64,000 nucleotides of DNA from Siphonodentalium dalli (taxonomy: Eukaryota > Mollusca > Scaphopoda > Gadilida > Siphonodentaliidae), in contig CP136062.1 of the NCBI GenBank assembly GCA_032622095.1, positions 202,333,959-202,397,958 on the forward strand, read 5' to 3'. The notes beneath the pieces were generated by a model. The model was not told the DNA's origin. It saw nothing but the letters and a program-made list of their open reading frames with translations, and made no database searches. Both the position numbers and the translations under genes were made by a program. The first letter of the stretch is position 1. Each line of letters opens with the position of its first letter. This document shows positions 11,177 through 22,990 of the stretch, in pieces.

Positions 11177-12832
11177 CCCACTCCCAAAAGTAATGACACC
11201 ATATTAATGTTAGAGTTATACAAGTTTTACCAACAAACAAGACAAGCATATAATACATTGGCCCGAAGTGATATTTAATATTGACGGCCATGTGCTTTCT
11301 GGTCGCGAAATTTCATAACTTCGGGCCCTCAACTTAATTTTGATGCGTCCATGCTATATTGTCTTGCCCCGCGTGTGCGGTCTGTTCAACAAAAAGAACA
11401 ACCGCAATTTACAAGCAAGACCATCCCAATGCAGAACAATACGCCTGTACGTGAAACACGAGACACTTTATTCTTGTGAGTGCTACCTATGTCCCTACTT
11501 TGCTCGACCACAACAATATATTAATATATACCTATATTTCTACCGAGCTACTGCATGGGTGGGAAAAAATAATTCCACTGATTACTATTATATGACGTTT
11601 CCAGTCATGCTTTGTGTTGCACGTACTCGCATAACTCAATCGTGCAACGGGAATTTCTGAAATATCGTCTTGTCTACGAAAAACGATCACCAGTAACAAG
11701 CCTACCCCACACGCAGCGTTTATACACCGTCGTACATTTGTTAACTTTAGCGTCTGTAAGGTTGTGTGGTTTCCCCGTGTTTCTCCGTTCTCCCAGTCAT
11801 CCGTGTTACAGTTTTGATATACTGCAGTGGTGAAAATGGATGCGTGGTCTGATAGTCACGAACAGGTGGGTCTGACGAGAAGAGATACATCGCTCGACGA
11901 GAGAAAGTGACGAGGAAGCTGAGGCTAGACTTAATTTAATGCTAAATGGAACTAATTATGTAGAGTTACGTCCCTTTTATGCAACAAGGTAACTCTATTG
12001 GATTATTGTAGTTTATTTTCGTTTAATTCGCTATATATAGACCATATCACGATATGTTCAGTTTTATGTTTAGAGGAAAGAGTGAATCGATGGCTAATTT
12101 AGCTGCGAATGCAGCCACTGAACACAGAAACAACTTACCCCTGGATTCAACTGACAAATTTGTCCAGATACACGAATCCAATTACCTTCATCTGAGCTTA
12201 TCGGGATTTGAACCAGCTCCACTATCGCTTGGCGGCTTATGAAATTATGGTATCCTAATGTGCCATATAACTGACCAACTGAGTCACCCTGCTCCCTGGG
12301 TATACGGACGGTTTATGACCACAGGTATATCTGGAACAAAATGACCCCACTCCAAAAAGTACACTCTTATGTTTTTTGTTCCAGGTACCTGTGTAAATGA
12401 CTTTCAAATGTGCTTTGTATCGATTAAGTCACCGGGGGTCTCGTATTAACTGAGGTACACGGACATAATGTCTAGACTGATCGTTAACGAGAAAATGGAA
12501 TAACGGAATTTTATGCACCAATGTCGGATCTCAAAATAATAGTGATAGAGTTATACGAGAAAACGAAATACGCGCCAATGTTAGAACTCCAATTCATGTT
12601 ATAGTTGTACGTGAAGTTTTTCGCTGTTGGGGCAACGAGTCTTGCCAAAACACTCAGATATATGATTATATTCTTCCTTCGGAGTTCGGGGTGTCAAAAT
12701 GTCCTACTTGGCACCCCACACTGGACAAAATCAAAAGTCCCAGTCCTTCAAATTATTCTATCATTTAAAACCGACAAGTTCTACTTTTGGCATTAAGCAA
12801 AATGTTGCACACTACATAATGTTGGAAATAAT
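11177..12832. other. Non-coding stretch, nothing firmly recognised
   Basis: About 1.65 kb without a supported gene. The longest frame (11340-11660, 106 codons, plus) is Cys- and Tyr-rich but matches no family I know. A GGGATTTGAACCAGCTCC segment at about 12205-12222 resembles the complement of a Pol III B box, but no tRNA fold or A box could be built around it. Confidence 0.4.
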
Positions 12833-12975
12833 AGCCATTTCGTTACTAAATACTCATTGACGAGTAGTTCCCTTATCGAAATATTCAGATATAGTAATAT
12901 GTTCAACTTTCGTCCTTGTGGCCACTTGTTGAATTTATATCTGAATATTTCCCAGCAACATCGTCTGTTTTTCAA
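12833..12975 (-). mobile_element. Element F3: partial TTAA-family MITE
   Basis: The left part is the complement of the family F right end (CATTTCGTTACTAAATACTC, then ATTGACGAGTAGTTCCCTT). It is followed by an inverted pair containing AAATATTCAGATATA and TATATCTGAATATTTCCC. The outer TTAA is lost (TAGCC instead) and the far half is missing. It lies about 40 bp upstream of A3. Confidence 0.58.
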
Positions 12976-13017
12976 ATGCATACACTGGGCCCCATAGATG
13001 TTATATTATGCACATAA

Positions 13018-13417
13018 TTAACCCTTTACCCAACAGAAGGGCCCTGTGCCAATGCATTCTCTTATATATGCAAGTCGACCATAGGTCGCCTCGCATATAT
13101 AAGAGAATGCATTGGCTTAACACATTAAAAATTATAAAATTGTTAAAGAATGTAAGAAAAAATGGTAAAAAGTGTTAAAAAAAGATTTTTTTTAGGCCAA
13201 TGCATTCTCTTATATATGCGAGGCGACCTATGGTCAACTCGCATATATAAGCGAATGCATTGGCACAGGGCATAACTGTAACTATCACAATGTGGTCAAG
13301 GAGCCGGTTCCAATGATATCCATATTTGTATGGTTCTATTGAGACAGACCGAAGATATTTTAGGCTGTTGAAGCTTTATTTGGCCAGTTTTGGCCGGTTT
13401 GTTGGGTAAAGGGTTAA
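13018..13417 (+). mobile_element. Element A3: complete TTAA-flanked palindromic MITE
   Basis: Bounded by TTAA on both sides with CCCTTTACCCAACA termini. Two 67-bp palindromes are separated by a linker that contains AAAATTGTTAAAGAATGTAA and ends in an A-then-T-rich stretch. Single changes are visible: the first palindrome has CAAGTC instead of CGAGTC, and the second has TCAACTCGC and GCGAATG. The right-hand segment to GGCCGGTTTGTTGGGTAAAG is intact. Confidence 0.88.
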
Positions 13418-13827
13418 GGCAACCTAAATCCGTATCCCTACCGTAGCCCTACACCACCACCCCCATGCCCATTATATAGTTGTATTGAGCCCCATGTCAC
13501 ATAGATATTATACACACAATAATACACAGCGAATCTGTGTGCCCATCGTGAGTCTACCCCTCTTCACCCAGCCACTAACCCACCCCACCTAACCCCATAC
13601 TTTGACAAAATGAAACGCCCAACCAAAGTAGATATTATGAACAAAATAAAGCACCATGAATTTGTAATTTCAAAATGTAATGCGCACCATAATTTAATTG
13701 TACATTCATATGAGCGAGTGTTGTACGCACTCACATCATGTCAACCATGATTTCGATGAGCAATAAACTATCTATCTTTTATAACTGCAGGGGAATCATT
13801 TCGAAACGAAGATGTTAAAATGTCGGA
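13418..13827. other. C/A-rich flank upstream of the minisatellite
   Basis: A CCACC/CCCAT-rich low-complexity part (13440-13600) is followed by AT-rich sequence. No gene or known repeat was found. AATAAA-like hexamers occur (13647, 13763) but have no transcript context. Confidence 0.4.
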
Positions 13828-15124
13828 ACAGCCTCCACCTATATATATATATACATCGGTCTTAGATATAACAGCCTCCACCTATACATCGGTCTTAGAT
13901 ATAACAGCCTCCACCTATACATCGGTCTTAGATATAACAGCCTCCACCTATACATCGGTCTTAGATATAACAGCCTCCACCTATACATCGGTCTTAGATA
14001 TAACAGCCTCCACCTATACATCGGTCTTAGATATAACAGCCTCCACCTATACATCGGTCTTAGATATAACAGCCTCCACCTATACATCGGTCTTAGATAT
14101 AACAGCCTCCACCTATACATCGGTCTTAGATATAACAGCCTCCACCTATACATCGGTCTTAGATATAACAGCCTCCACCTATACATCGGTCTTAGATATA
14201 ACAGCCTCCACCTATACATCGGTCTTAGATATAACAGCCTCCACCTATACATCGGTCTTAGATATAACAGCCTCCACCTATACATCGGTCTTAGATATAA
14301 CAGCCTCCACCTATACATCGGTCTTAGATATAACAGCCTCCACCTATACATCGGTCTTAGATATAACAGCCTCCACCTATACATCGGTCTTAGATATAAC
14401 AGCCTCCACCTATACATCGGTCTTAGATATAACAGCCTCCACCTATACATCGGTCTTAGATATAACAGCCTCCACCTATACATCGGTCTTAGATATAACA
14501 GCCTCCACCTATACATCGGTCTTAGATATAACAGCCTCCACCTATACATCGGTCTTAGATATAACAGCCTCCACCTATACATCGGTCTTAGATATAACAG
14601 CCTCCACCTATACATCGGTCTTAGATATAACAGCCTCCACCTATACATCGGTCTTAGATATAACAGCCTCCACCTATACATCGGTCTTAGATATAACAGC
14701 CTCCACCTATACATCGGTCTTAGATATAACAGCCTCCACCTATACATCGGTCTTAGATATAACAGCCTCCACCTATACATCGGTCTTAGATATAACAGCC
14801 TCCACCTATACATCGGTCTTAGATATAACAGCCTCCACCTATACATCGGTCTTAGATATAACAGCCTCCACCTATACATCGGTCTTAGATATAACAGCCT
14901 CCACCTATACATCGGTCTTAGATATAACAGCCTCCACCTATACATCGGTCTTAGATATAACAGCCTCCACCTATACATCGGTCTTAGATATAACAGCCTC
15001 CACCTATACATCGGTCTTAGATATAACAGCCTCCACCTATACATCGGTCTTAGATATAACAGCCTCCACCTATACATCGGTCTTAGATATAACAGCCTCC
15101 ACCTATACATCGGTCTTAGATATA
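13828..15124 (+). repeat. Minisatellite: 38 apparently identical 33-bp units plus one expanded unit
   Basis: The unit is ACAGCCTCCACCTATACATC followed by GGTCTTAGATATA, 33 bp. From 13871 to 15124 there are exactly 38 units. All translate identically as TASTYTSVLDI, and I saw no base difference between them. The first copy, at 13828-13870, has an extra (AT)5 and is 43 bp long. Because 33 is a multiple of three, three of the six frames stay open through the array. That gives a 442-codon plus-strand frame (13820-15148) and a 435-codon minus-strand frame. Both have trivial flanks and no domain, so they are almost certainly incidental. The homogeneity implies very recent expansion or ongoing homogenisation. 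Confidence 0.97.
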
Positions 15125-15788
15125 AAACTCCTGTTGTTTCAGGCATGACACATATAACAGTTGATTAATTTGACCAAAATTGTGGGTGGTTGAGTCTTTT
15201 GACATATTAATGGTCGTAACAACTAAACACAGTTTTTTTTTTGCAGAATATATATATACCTTGTGTATACACACATAGATATACAACATAGATTAAAATT
15301 AACATACAAGATGTATCATTCGGGCACAAATGTGAAAAATACTGTAACTTGCCACAATTTCCCCCTGATATATACCACTCAATTTGCCCGATAATTGCCC
15401 AAATTTGACCGTTTATTGCTTGAACGTTGATCTTTCAAAACGTTTGGGGGGCTGAGAGGGCAGCCAGCCACCTGTACCGTGCGGGTGTGGTCGACATATT
15501 CATATAACCATACACCTTCGTGGGAGATACATCTTTAAATCTCGACGGGAGATCTTCTGTTTGTTGAAGTAGCCACACGCGTATACTTATAATTGAATGG
15601 CCGGTCGTCTGCTTTGTCGGTCGTACACGCGTGATTGACACGTATACGATAATAACCGATGGACTTTCCGCCAACTTCCGCATATTTCGGTCGATTGGCC
15701 TTATCGAGCTCTGGCGACTGGTATTGAATATATTCATGGCAATCTATTGCAAGGTAACTTGGATTAGCTATATAGGTATGACCAAAAT
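15125..15788. other. Non-coding flank downstream of the minisatellite
   Basis: Sequence resumes as AT-rich unique DNA. Minus-strand frames at 15435-15819 are short, overlap each other in two phases and have no domain signature. No gene is supported. Confidence 0.4.
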
Positions 15789-16050
15789 CCCCAGCCTGTT
15801 CTCCTGAAAATAAGCTCACATTTATCGTATTTCAAAAACACAAATAAACCCATATCGGTATTTTTTTTACGCTCCATATGAACCTAAATCGTCTTATCAA
15901 TCCGCTCTTTATAATATGCTTTCACTGTGGCCCTCGCCATAAAACGGGTATAAGACCATGGGGTTACTTCAGAATCAAACAAGTCCAACATGAACCTATA
16001 TGTGAGTATTTAGGTGCAATATGAAGCTATTTTCACGAGGATATGTTGCA
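15789..16050. repeat. Dispersed repeat family N, copy N1
   Basis: It begins with CAGCCTGTTCTCCTGAAAAT and continues through AATAAGCTCACATTT, CATATGAACCTAAAT, CACTGTGGCCCTCGCCAT, AACGGGTATAAG and ACGAGGATATGTTG. The same blocks in the same order recur in N2, N4 and N5. It is non-coding and of unknown class. Confidence 0.62.
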
Positions 16051-16280
16051 CTCCCATGAATCGATTAGTTCAAATGATTGAGGTATCTCACTAGGACTTG
16101 TTCAAAAAGTCATGCGATGTTCAGCTTGACCAACTTTAGATTTTTGAGTGAAGTTAAAATGTTTCCACTATTTTCATATTGTTAAGATTAAATTAATCTT
16201 TCTAAACAATATTAGGAAATTTGGACAGTCTGTTTCCTCCGATCGAATATCCCAATGTATGTTTTGTCGTTATCTGTTAT

Positions 16281-16738
16281 CTGACAGTACCAGTCAGAAG
16301 AAGTGGTATATTGAGGCGCGCCTTTATTGCGATATTTAGCGCGCTTTATTTAAAAAAAGGCGCGATTATAGCGCAATACCAAAAATTTATTGCGACATTG
16401 AGCGCAAAATATTGATATATTAAGCGCGCAAAATTTCATACAGACCTGATAGTTATATATATTTTTTTTAGATAAATACTGTGCATATAGTGTACATATA
16501 GCATTTACAACTATAATTATATACAAATCTAAAATATTGTCTCTATTTATGCAATAATACAGAAGAAGCAATAATTTGCTTAAATGTCACAATTTTGATG
16601 CAATATTAAGCGCGAAATATTGCGATAATAATATCGCAAGCGGCGCGCTTATAAGCGTTTCCACTTGCAATATTATTGCGATATTGGGCGCGAAAATAGC
16701 GCGCTTTAAATACCGCTTCTTTTGGCTGGTATCGTCAG
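16281..16738. mobile_element. GCGC-rich inverted-repeat element
   Basis: The ends are imperfect inverted repeats of about 40 bp: CTGACAGTACCAGTCAGAAG on the left, and the complement of a CTGACGATACCAGCCAAAAG right end, both running into GGTAT and GCGCGC. Inside, both flanks carry many ATTGCGATATT..GCGCG motifs, while the centre (16440-16570) is plain AT-rich. It is 458 bp with no coding. The CpG/GCGC density contrasts sharply with the AT-rich surroundings. It is likely a MITE of unknown superfamily. Confidence 0.68.
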
Positions 16739-17034
16739 CTTTAGTCAGGCCGTCTTTGTACTAATATATTATACACAATAGAACAGGTGCAAGGACGAGA
16801 CACTTCTTGTGACAGAAAATACAGGAACTTCCGGTGCTGACAATCGCTCAAATTAGATGAAAAAAACTAGTCGGGGAGAGCACATAATCGTGCACTGCAC
16901 ACCCCTATGCTATATATCAGTTGTATATAGTATGCTGTAGTCAGCCGAGCCGAGCCCGGCAGAACCTCTTGTTCTGTCCCAAAGAAGTGTGTCGCCTACA
17001 TTATCAACACCGATTTGTGTTATATTGGCAGGCT

Positions 17035-18440
17035 CTATATATATAGGTTAGACAATTTTAAAATAGAAATTTCTTCTTCCAGCGCAGCTGTTATCGTGAA
17101 AATAAGCACATAACGGGTGTATTTTAGTGAGCGAAATAAGCTTGATTTAACATCAATATACATTAAAACGCGTTTTTTTAAACAGTCCAATATTGCATCC
17201 ATACGAAATAAGCCCATGACGGCATTATTTAATCTCCCCTTTTTATCGACACGACTTAACTGATGCACGATCTTTATAATCTGTTTTCATTGCTGCCCGC
17301 GACATTAAGCGGAATAACGGGTATATGCTCACTATATATAGGCTTATTTCAGAATCAAATCCGTCCAATACGAACCTATTCGTGAAGATTTAGGCCCAAT
17401 ATGAACCTATTTGGATAAGGATATGTTGCTTTATCGGGCAACATATATATCCTCATACAAATTGGTTCATGTTAGACCTAAATATTCCAGCCTGTTCTCG
17501 AGGAAATAAGCGAATAGTGAACTTATTTGATGGGACTGAAATAAGCTCATATTAGTATTATTCAGATGTGAAATAAGCCCTATATTGACCTAAACCCCGG
17601 TTATTAAAACATCCCTACGCGTGGGACTATTTCAACATCAAATAAGCTCGTATTGTGTTTATTTTCACGAAAACAGGCTGGAATATAACACCAACTCACG
17701 ACTCAAAACAGGCTGGAATATAACACCAACTCACGACTTTCCAGATGTATGCCTTGTACCGTGACCGAAGCTATCCACCGTAATAACGGCAATAAGTCCA
17801 CTATGGGCTTATTTCAGTATCAAATAAATCCAATATGAACCTATGTGAAAATGTAGGACCAATGTGAACCTATTTGCACGATGACATGTTGAAATATTCA
17901 CATAGGTTCATATTGGACTTAAAATTTGATTCTGAAATAAGCCCAGTGGGCTTATGCCAGTTAATCCGTTGAATGGCGCGGGTCGCAGTGAAAACATATT
18001 ACAAAGAGCGTGCATCTGGCAAAGTCGTGTCGACGAATTTTTTGTTAGATTAAATAGAATCTATATGGGTTTATTTCGTATGTAAATAGTCCCATAATTG
18101 GACTGTTTTAAAAACCACTTTTTACATCCATATAGAGCGAAGATGTACAGTATAGTGCTCTAAGTAATCGACTCCTTAACCACAGCAGAATTATTGGTAA
18201 CTTTTCAGGATTTAGTCGGAAATATGGCTTGTTGCCATTCATCGGAAAGCTCTCCCCAGAGCTTTCCGATGAATGGCAACAAGCCATATTTCCGACTAAA
18301 TCCTGAAAGGTTACCCATAATTCTGCTGTGGTTAAGGAGTCGATTACTTAGAGCATTACTGTATATTGAGGTAAATAATGCCAATATGAGATTATTTCGC
18401 TCATTATAATAACCCCGTTATGCGATTTTTTCACGAGAAC
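17035..18440. repeat. Complex dispersed repeat family N, copy N2
   Basis: A mosaic of family N blocks in both orientations, such as GTGAAAATAAGCACATAACG at 17094, GGGCTTATTTCAG, CCAATATGAACCTAT and ACGAGAACAGGCTG at the right edge. Several blocks form local inverted pairs, for example the sequences meeting near 17425-17440 and near 17880-17890. A 35-bp direct duplication (AACAGGCTGGAATATAACAC...) lies at 17671-17740. The palindromic element D1 is inserted near the right end. No protein is encoded. Confidence 0.65.
18146..18363. mobile_element. Element D1: near-perfect palindromic mariner-type MITE
   Basis: An approximately 214-bp palindrome flanked by TA. The arms run CAGTAATGCTCTAAGTAATC, GACTCCTTAACCACAGCAG, then TCAGGATTTAGTCGGAAAT, and meet at a short CCCC spacer between two GAGAGCTTTCC-type arm ends near 18252-18258. 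TA target sites and CAGT starts are typical of Tc1/mariner elements, and foldback MITEs of this kind need a transposase supplied elsewhere. The left terminus has CAGTATAGTGC instead of CAGTAATGC. It interrupts repeat N2; removing it restores sequence alignable with copy N5. Confidence 0.88.
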
Positions 18441-18545
18441 AGGCTGTATCGGGACATGTCGTACTGTATCGGGACATGTCGTACTGGATCGCGCACATAT
18501 CCCTGGATGGCGCACATATCCACTGGATGGCGCTGCATTTTGACC
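18441..18545 (+). repeat. Two short tandem duplications
   Basis: TGTATCGGGACATGTCGTAC occurs twice in tandem (from about 18445). It is followed by about three degenerate copies of a GGATGGCGCACATATCC unit. A local expansion next to the edge of N2. Confidence 0.75.
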
Positions 18546-18887
18546 ATTATGAAAGATTTTAGCCAATAACGTCACATTAGCGTGAAGATTGTCTGTTATC
18601 TCGTTCCGCTAGAACGAGTAAAAGGTTGCATGGATATCAACAATTGATTAATTCTCAAACCAGTATTACTTTATAAAGGGAAGTTAGGGAACTTATATAA
18701 CACACATACAGCGATATAAAACTATCTCGTTCATACCGCTTAGCCGTCATGCAATGAATTTTAAGCAGACCTTTCCTCGAGTAGAGGTGTTCTCAGTGAG
18801 TGTCGGTTCACCTACAGATCGACATATTTATTGACTGATACTTAGTCAATAAAATAAAAGAGGTGGCTTATACGTGCGTGTGTTAAC

Positions 18888-19010
18888 CATTTTGATTTCA
18901 TTTGTTGTATATATTCTGCTGAGTATAAAAGATGGCCCCAGAAATGGCCAGATTTAGTTTACAGTACCCCTTTAAATTATTTCGGAAACTATACTACCAT
19001 GAGCCCAATA
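18888..19010 (+). repeat. Dispersed repeat family G, copy G1
   Basis: It shares with 26935-27130, 34972-35140 and 56583-56690 the series TGTATATATTCTGCTGAGTA, TAAAAGATGGCCCC, AATGGCCAGATTTAG and TACAGTACCCCTTTAA. The block GAGTATAAAAG looks like a TATA box, but there is no evidence that it is used. It is non-coding and of unknown class. Confidence 0.62.
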
Positions 19011-19140
19011 CTTGATGTCTAATCCATTCCATGACAATTATTCATCTGATGTATTTCACATATTGTAGTCATTCATGGAATAAATTATGTTCAAACTGAT
19101 AATCATACGCCACCAAAGGGTCCTTATTCATTGCATATAA

Positions 19141-19345
19141 TTAACCCTTTCAGTGCCAAGTCCGATTTTTGTATTAACTCATATTTCCTTGATCATTTTT
19201 AAAGTTTATTGATTATAATAATGTGATACATTGATGGAAAGAGCTCTTGGAGCTCTTTCCATCAATGTCTCACATTATTATAATCAATAAATTTGAAAAA
19301 TGATCAAGGAAATATGAGTTGATACCTCAGCACTGAAAGAGTTAA
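19141..19345. mobile_element. Element H: TTAA-flanked 205-bp palindrome
   Basis: It starts TTAACCCTTTCAGTGCCAAG and ends CAGCACTGAAAGAGTTAA. The two arms are near-perfect complements along their length and meet at GAGCTCTTGGAGCTC near 19250. The TTAA edges and the CCCTTT start match families A, C and F, so the same piggyBac-type activity may have moved it. The arms differ by a few bases and a small indel near the left end. There is no coding. Confidence 0.82.
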
Positions 19346-19487
19346 TAAAACTTTTCTGGGATTCTGTATGCGCGCACTAAACTTACTGTCCCTGTTCCCT
19401 GCAGTCGAAGACACCAGTTAGCTGAAGCTTCTATCCTTATACCGAAATAAATTTCTCGTTCGATGTTGTTCCACACACCGAGAGTTA

Positions 19488-21245
19488 TCATATTTAAAGA
19501 CATATTATGTACTTATTCGGGTGCGTGAAACTAATAAGTTGGTATTCAGAAGGTATGCCACCTGGAAGAATGTAGCATTCTAGTAAAATCGCCGAAAATT
19601 TCAAACAAATCGACCTTATGACTTCATAGAAAACATCGTCTGAACTACGCTCAATTGTAAATATTTACTTCGCGATTCGGGACGCAACTATCTGGTGCGA
19701 TTAACGAAAACGATTTCGCAATCGAGAGTCACTGTATTTAATTAATACGTAAGAATGACGGCGCTTATTGTCAATTTGGATATCATATTTATAAAATATA
19801 CTACTTTGAGCAAGATTATTCTCCATTTCTATTTGATCACCCTACCGGAGTGTTTCACATCACTTTAAGAGTATTCTCCATTTCTATTTGATCACCATAC
19901 CAGAGTGTTTCACATCACTTTAAACCTTTACTGTTTCGTATCTTATACAAATGTATGTTTCTATACTATATAATCAGTGTCGAGTAGTTACAACAACCGA
20001 CGTTAACTTATTATTTGAACATTATACCCACGAATGAATATCAATTATTCAGCACTTGTATTATCTTTCGTCTATCTGTCGTCTGCTCATTTATACTGAA
20101 CACCCATCCAAATGAATAATAGATCAATCCAAAGTATATCTGTATAACTGAATGGGATAAACCAGTTAGTATAGAAAAGGTTAACGGGTTGTCATCGAAG
20201 AGAGAGGACATGTTAACAGTCAACCTCTCAATTTTTTTAAATTTTAAATTTTTTTTTTTACAAATATTTGATGTTATCAGTGTCGCTTGTTCGTATGAAA
20301 ATGTATTTACTATATCTATTCGATCGTACACTGTAACCCTTAAATTTATACGCGTCATGATTATTTATTATCTAGAATATCTCTTCACCGAATTTCAGTT
20401 CATAGGCGTCAAAGATAAGGCAGTCGATGCAAACAGATATTCCATTGAATTTTAGTCGAGTTGTGTGATATTGCATGAGGCAGTGATTGGTTTGGAATGC
20501 GGGATGTACGTTAATAAATTGTTTACACGACTCGAGATATCATGAGCCAAATATACATCGGCGATCTAACTCCGATCATGCCATGGTTTCCCAGCTGGCT
20601 ACACAACAGAGCATAATTAGTGGGCCCCTAATATCTGTGTTTATAATATCCATAGCCCTCGATTATTCTTGATATCTATTTTGGACTGTGGTGGGAAACT
20701 CATTTAGAACGGCGTGCTTGTTGGATCCATGTTTGATGTCAGTGTAGCATAACTATGCCGCAAAATGCAACGGATTCTCGTACAAATGAAAGTCAAACAT
20801 TTGATTGCCAATAAGGAAGAATGCAGATTTCGGTATTGTTTTGACGGTTCTTGATGTTTAAAGTGATGTGAAACACTCCGGTAGGGTGATCAAATATAAA
20901 TGGAGAATAATCTTGTTCTACAAATATTATAATTTCTACAAATATTATATCCAAATTGACAACACACATCGTCATTCTTATATATTAATTAAATGCAGTG
21001 ACTCTCGATGGCGAAATCGTTTTCGTTAGTTTATCGCCGATTGATGCGTCCCGAATCGAGTAGTAAATATCTACATTTGAGCGTAGTTCAGACAATGTTT
21101 TCTATGGAGTGGTACGGTCGATTTGCTTCAGATTTTCGGTGATGTTAGTAGAATGCTACATTCCTCCAGTTGGCACCATAGCGCCTGGATAATAACTGAT
21201 CAGTTTCCCGCACCCGAACAAGTCCATAATATGTCTTTAATTTTG
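19488..21245. mobile_element. 1.76-kb element with approximately 400-bp inverted arms
   Basis: The left arm (19488-19923) and right arm (20857-21245) are inverted copies that align along their whole length with scattered differences. Shared blocks include AACATTGTCTGAACTACGCTC, AACGAAAACGATTTCGC, GGGTGATCAAAT and AAAGTGATGTGAAACACTCC. The innermost part of the left arm is duplicated in tandem with a 55-bp period (from 19817 and 19872), which the right arm lacks, so that duplication came later. The spacer (19924-20856) contains F4. Short frames in the arms are not conserved as proteins. It may be a foldback transposon or an inverted segmental duplication. Confidence 0.72.
19975..20184 (-). mobile_element. 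Element F4: TTAA-family MITE in the inverted-repeat spacer
   Basis: It reads as family F in reverse: the right edge GGTTAA is preceded by AGTTAGTATAGAAAA, then CCCATTCAGTTATAC in complement, and TATCTTTCGTCTATCTGTCG further in. The left end is degraded (GTCGAGTAGTTACAAC) and lacks a clear TTAA. It lies within the spacer of the 19488-21245 inverted repeat. Confidence 0.52.
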
Positions 21246-22846
21246 GTATGGTATATTTGTGTTGACAGATATTTAGTCAAGGATAGCTCAGCCCAAAAGT
21301 GTTCATATTTAATAAGGTTAGCAGAGGCTATATCAGCTCAAAATATTAATATTGATTGAAATGGTGAGTAACCGAATGAGAAATAAGCCACACAGGCCGC
21401 GTGTACATAGAAAGCTCCCCACAGCAATAAGCCTTGTCACTGGTTCGCAATTTTCAAGATGGCCGATGGTTCCATATGGTCCGATTCCTAGTATTTTACC
21501 CAACCCACCGGTAAAAGGTCAAAGTTAAGTAGCATCCATGGATTTGTAAACATTCGACAGTGCGAGCATTTTTTAAATCAGCATTTGATGGCATAATTTC
21601 AGTTATTCTGAGTTCAACTACGGGTTTAAGAATTGTTTTGTGGCCATGTCATCTACAAAGTTAGGACCTGGTGACGATGCGGACATTCAGACGTTTAAGC
21701 GATGGACGCCCCCTTTTGTCAACGAACTTCTCATAATTTACTGACAAATAGCGAGTATTTACGATAAAAAATAACGCAAAAACATATACGTGATACACTC
21801 AATCCATTTACTACGCGAAACCTACGTATCGTATGTATCCAGGGTGATTGTTTAGTTAGTTTTATGAAGTTGTCGCACCTGCGATTCGGTAACGAACATT
21901 TTATTTTGGGAATTCACAGACTGGAGCCATATGCTAAAAATAGATGCTACTTCTTAACTTTGACCTCCGGAGACCAACTGGCGGATTCACCGCGAGTTAG
22001 TGATCTTACTTATTGCAGAAAACAATCATCTTCATATATGCGAGCTTTCTAGATAATTTGACAGTGTTATGTGGACCAAGTGGTGGAATAGACTAATCGT
22101 GCCCGAGCCAGTGGCATCGGCTCATGCAGATATATAAAATATATAGACGACAAGAACGCCGAAGATCCAAATCATGTGCGTGCTTCGTGTACTAATATGC
22201 CGTATACAGTGTGACACGTGTATTGGTGTTTCAAGCGTGATCGAGTCCAAATTGTATGCAGGATTAGAGATGAGACACCGGGAACCCCATACCAACGTCA
22301 CTGCATGATACTTACACCGAAATCTTGCTTTACGTGTTTCCCTAATTCCTATTAGAAACCAACTTCACTGGCGATAGACTCCTCGGCACGAATTCAGATT
22401 ATCTACCTGAGCACAATGACGTCGTTCTGGTTTCTACCAGGTACAATCAGTGCGTCTAATTCGTGTAGATGTGTTGTTTGACAATGGAACTATTGTCTCC
22501 TGGGGGTTTAGCTATTAGCTTAGTCTTTCATTTGATTAGATGTAAGTCCCCGTGTTGTTCAACGCGTCACCATTTACCCCACACGTTTACAGCAATTCCA
22601 CACACGGTTGTTAAAAGGAGTATAAATATCCAACATCCGGCTCTCAGTGATTTACAACGTACCCGGTGTGCTTGGTTTAGGGATTTGTTGTTCTTCAACC
22701 CATATCCGGTAAGGCTCTCGGACATGACCAAGTTAATATCGATTTAGCATTTGCCTGGCCCTCTGTTCTACCAGAGGAATAACCGTATTCCTGATTACTT
22801 CAAAGATACCTGAATAACTCTACCACGTGGCAGGTGATATTGTCAA
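21246..22846. other. Non-coding stretch, nothing recognised
   Basis: About 1.6 kb. Open frames at 21864-22052 and 22469-22747 are short and show no motif. No repeat family was recognised here. Confidence 0.4.
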
Positions 22847-22990
22847 TACAGTAATGCTGTAAATAATCGACTCCTTAACGACAGCAGAATTATGGGTAAC
22901 TTTTCAGGATTTAGTCGGAAATATGGCTTGTTGCTATTCATCGGAAAGCTCTCAGTGAGAGCTTTCCGATGAATGGCAACAAGCCATATT
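22847..22990. mobile_element. Element D2: truncated palindromic MITE
   Basis: The left arm is complete, from TA and CAGTAATGC to the central GCTCTCAGTGAGAGC. The right arm stops after GGCAACAAGCCATAT and is replaced by TATATACAACATCTTCC. That replacing sequence has a related inverted copy at about 23325-23375, so another rearrangement or insertion removed the outer half of the arm. Confidence 0.78.

Noticed and set aside
12165-12245. tRNA gene or tRNA-derived SINE on the minus strand, from a B-box-like GGTTCAAATCCC
   Set aside because: The T-arm stem does not pair and no A box or cloverleaf could be built. A very old SINE remnant is possible but not supportable.
13820-15148. 442-codon plus-strand and 435-codon minus-strand open frames
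   Set aside because: Both are produced by the 33-bp tandem array, whose period is a multiple of three. Flanks are trivial, there is no domain, and both strands are open over the same bases. Annotated as a minisatellite instead.
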